A stretch of 64,000 nucleotides of DNA from JADLCX01 sp964630785 (GTDB lineage Bacteria > Planctomycetota > Phycisphaerae > Phycisphaerales > UBA1924). Position numbers and translations under genes: made by a program. This document shows, piece after piece, positions 61,936-64,000 of this stretch; position 1 is the first letter of the stretch; the number at the start of each line of letters is the position of its first letter. The stretch is from NCBI GenBank assembly GCA_964630785.1, contig CAZVZG010000008.1, forward strand, positions 1 to 64,000, read 5' to 3'. The notes below the pieces were generated by a model that did no database searches, was not told the origin of the DNA, and worked only from the letters and a program-made list of their open reading frames with translations.

Positions 61936-62486
61936 GACGAACCCGAGCCTCCGCGCGAGGGGCAACCCCGAGACCTGGGACCGCCCGTGTTCTACTCCGC
62001 GGGCGAACACCCGCGTGCGGCCCCGCGCGACCGATTCCACGGCCGCCCGGTTCCGATGCCGCTAGATTACTGTGGTTCGCGTTTAGGTCAAACAGAAACA
62101 TTGCCCGCGCACCCCCGAATCGCGGCTCTGGGTCGCATCCCCCCCGAAACGTGGCTGAAAACGGCCCACAGGCGTCCGGTTATCGGGTCCGTTCCCGATC
62201 ATGCCGGAGCACACACCGCCTTGCCTGCCCCCGGGCCCGCCCCTATCCTTGCCCCAACGACGGTGCTCGGCCGTCGGTGCCGGGGCTCGTGAAGGTCACG
62301 GGCGAGGCACGCTGTGCACAACCCCCCTGTCCGCGCTCCACGGCTCGCGAGATCCGGCGTGCGGACATCTGAAGCGCCCTTCGGGCGGCGTGATGGGGTC
62401 GATTCGTTCCCCGGCGGCTTGATGCGCCGGGCGCGGGTCACTCCCGAGTCATCGCTCCGCCGGTGTCGCTGCAAGGAAGATCGACC
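61936..62486. other. Intergenic region and rpsB leader
   Basis: 551 bp. Contains an AT-rich patch near 62062-62078 that may be a promoter, and near the end two hairpins in the rpsB leader, CGCCC-TTCG-GGCG (about 62375-62387) and CCCGGCG / CGCCGGG (about 62410-62432). No gene recognised. Confidence 0.5.
62410..62432 (+). promoter_or_regulatory. Leader hairpin before rpsB
   Basis: CCCGGCG with its complement CGCCGGG 8 nt later, about 55 bp before the rpsB start. Leader-mediated control by S2 is known in other bacteria; here it is only a candidate. Confidence 0.3.
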
Positions 62487-63371
62487 ATGGCCGCCAACTC
62501 GCTCGTTCACGATCTCGTCGAGGCCGGAATCCACTTCGGCCAGCGCTCCGCGGGGTGGAACCCCAAGATGCAGCCGTACATCTACGGCAAGCGCAACGGC
62601 ATCCACATCATCGACATCAAGGAGACGGTCAAGGGCCTGCTCCTGGCCAAGAAGTTCCTCGCCAAGACCGTGGCCGAAGGCAAGGACGTGTGCTTCGTCG
62701 GCACCAAGCGCCAGGCCCGCTCGGTCATCGAGCAGCGCGTGGGCGACGTCAAGATGCACTACGTGACGGAGCGCTGGCTGGGCGGAACGCTCACCAACTT
62801 CCGCACGATCCGCTCCCGCCTCCGCCGCCTTGAAGAGCTTGAGGCGATCGAGAAGAACGACAACTTCGCCAGCTATTCGAAGAAGATGGAGAGCCAGCTC
62901 CGGCGCGAGAAGGACAAGATCTTCCGCAACCTCTCGGGTATCCGCAGCATGGACAAGCTCCCCGGGGCGATCGTCGTCATCGACGTCACCCGCGAGATCA
63001 ACGCCCTGCGCGAGGCCCGCAAGCTCGGCATCCCGACGATCTGTCTGATCGACACCGATGCCGACCCGGACCTTGCCGACATCGCCATCCCCGGAAACGA
63101 CGACTCGATGCGCTCGATCGACGTGGTGATCCGCGAGCTCTGCCTGGCCGTCAACGACGGCAAGCAGGCCCGCTCGGTCGCCAAGGAGATCGGTTCGTCG
63201 GGCGGCGACGCCGCCGCTCAGGGCGATCGCGGCGAGCGTCCGCGCCGTTCCAGCCGCAGCCGCTTCCGCGCCGACGACACCGGCGGCTCCGGCCCCTCCG
63301 GGGGTGACGAGAGCGAACCCGGCCCGCTGACCCCGCGCACGGCCTCCGCCGGCGAACCGGCCAAAGCCTGA
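62487..63371 (+). CDS. rpsB: 30S ribosomal protein S2
   Basis: 294 residues. Family sequence: DLVEAGIHFGQRSAGWNPKMQPYIYGKRNGIHIIDIKET, FVGTKRQARSVIEQ, ERWLGGTLTNFRTIRSRL and REARKLGIPTICLIDTDADPDLADIAIPGNDD. The ribosomal core ends near residue 225. The rest is an arginine/serine/glycine-rich disordered tail of about 65 residues, longer than usual for S2. ATG 62487 follows AAGGAAGA. Upstream of tsf, the normal arrangement. Confidence 0.97.
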   Translation: MAANSLVHDLVEAGIHFGQRSAGWNPKMQPYIYGKRNGIHIIDIKETVKGLLLAKKFLAKTVAEGKDVCFVGTKRQARSVIEQRVGDVKMHYVTERWLGGTLTNFRTIRSRLRRLEELEAIEKNDNFASYSKKMESQLRREKDKIFRNLSGIRSMDKLPGAIVVIDVTREINALREARKLGIPTICLIDTDADPDLADIAIPGNDDSMRSIDVVIRELCLAVNDGKQARSVAKEIGSSGGDAAAQGDRGERPRRSSRSRFRADDTGGSGPSGGDESEPGPLTPRTASAGEPAKA

Positions 63372-63546
63372 CCGGGCCCAGACCCGCAGCCGCACCGCTT
63401 GTGGCGACCGTCGGAGCCTCGCCGCAGGGACGACTCCGCGGCGCGATCCCGTCGATCGAACCTTCCGACACCGCACGCTTCACAGCCAAGAGCCCCCAGC
63501 CAACGAACAACCCGATCGCCCGACGATCGGCAAAGGAGACGAGCCC

Positions 63547-64000
63547 GTGCCCGAGATTTCCGCCAGCGACGTGATGAAGCTCCGCAACCGCACGGGGCTC
63601 TCGATGATGGAGTGCAAGAAGGCCCTCGCCGAGGCGAGCGGTGACTTCGACAAGGCCGAGGACATCCTCCGCAAGGCCATGAAGGGCAAGATGGACACCA
63701 AGACCGACCGGCCCGCCGGCGCGGGGCGCGTCGCCATCGCCACCGGGGCCGCCGGCGGCGCGATCGTCGAGGTGCGTGCAGAGACCGACTTCACCGCCAT
63801 GAACGAGAAGTTCGTTCAGGCCGTGCAGAAGGTCGCCGAGCTCGTGCTCGCCAAGCCCGCGGGCGAAGTCGCCGTGTTCCCCGAGGCCCAGAAAATCGTT
63901 GACGAGCTGCGGATCTCCACCGGCGAGAACTGCTCCTACGCCCGCGCACGCAAGTTCGACGGCGGCGCCTGCGGCGGATACGTCCATCACGACGGCAAGA
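63547..64000 (+). CDS. tsf: Elongation factor Ts, 3'-truncated by window end
   Basis: Guanine-nucleotide exchange factor for EF-Tu. 151 residues are visible. The start is the GTG at 63547, with AAAGGAG upstream. The sequence after it gives SDVMKLRNRTGLSMMECKKAL, then KAMKGKMDTKTDRPAGAGRVAI and TDFTAMNEKFVQAVQKVAELV, typical EF-Ts. It lies 175 bp after rpsB in the universal rpsB-tsf order. The rest is outside the window. Confidence 0.95.
   Translation, partial: MPEISASDVMKLRNRTGLSMMECKKALAEASGDFDKAEDILRKAMKGKMDTKTDRPAGAGRVAIATGAAGGAIVEVRAETDFTAMNEKFVQAVQKVAELVLAKPAGEVAVFPEAQKIVDELRISTGENCSYARARKFDGGACGGYVHHDGK

Overview
The window comes from a high-GC planctomycete, most likely one of the Phycisphaerae. 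The evidence is indirect. ECF-type sigma factors are numerous, and one is coupled to a membrane Ser/Thr kinase. Small secreted proteins carry dockerin-like EF-hands. Several tiny proteins pair a zinc ribbon with membrane segments. A gld-type ABC operon, a large LptA/LptC-like protein and interspersed intergenic inverted repeats are also present. No 16S rRNA, tRNA gene, phage, insertion sequence or CRISPR array was seen, so the lineage is inference.

Layout. 1-4.3 kb: trpD, converging on an ECF sigma/STK operon. 4.8-10.6 kb: a coiled-coil protein, mreBCD, a GlmU-like nucleotidyltransferase broken by an assembly gap (about 9160-9300), and a zinc-ribbon protein. 10.7-18.8 kb: polA, a thioredoxin-fold protein, prmC, another sigma-like protein and two mini-dockerin proteins in tandem. 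18.9-24.1 kb (minus): an ABC ATPase, permease, GldG-like and DUF4340 operon. 24.2-30.3 kb: hutG, hutI, an M28 peptidase and hutU, with a repeat-rich gap before the peptidase. 30.5-34.1 kb: two overlapping glycosyltransferases. 34.4-40.6 kb: a TlpA-like protein, a zinc-ribbon protein, map, an alcohol dehydrogenase pseudogene, nnrS, and prfB with a programmed frameshift. 40.7-49.8 kb: a secreted coiled-coil protein, an ECF/anti-sigma pair, an SDR enzyme, a TPR protein divergent from the giant Lpt-like protein, and a lone nuoC. 49.9-56.6 kb: small hypotheticals, two lipoproteins (one TolB-like), a XerC/D recombinase and a LolA-like secreted protein. 56.7-58.9 kb (minus): a HEAT-type lipoprotein, RsbW, STAS and MlaE permease operon. 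58.9-64 kb: guaA, a zinc-ribbon protein, a YjbQ-family gene, rpsB and the start of tsf.

Two modes of translation start can be read from the sequence. Many genes have a good Shine-Dalgarno. At least fourteen others have none, and instead carry a TANNNT hexamer ending 5-9 nt before the start codon, as expected for leaderless mRNAs made from a -10-only promoter. This pattern settles several start codons here and is the strongest hidden signal in the window. The other main leads are the RsbW/STAS/MlaE operon, the prfB recoding site with UAA, the twin mini-dockerins, a perfect palindrome upstream of nnrS, and two families of intergenic inverted repeats.
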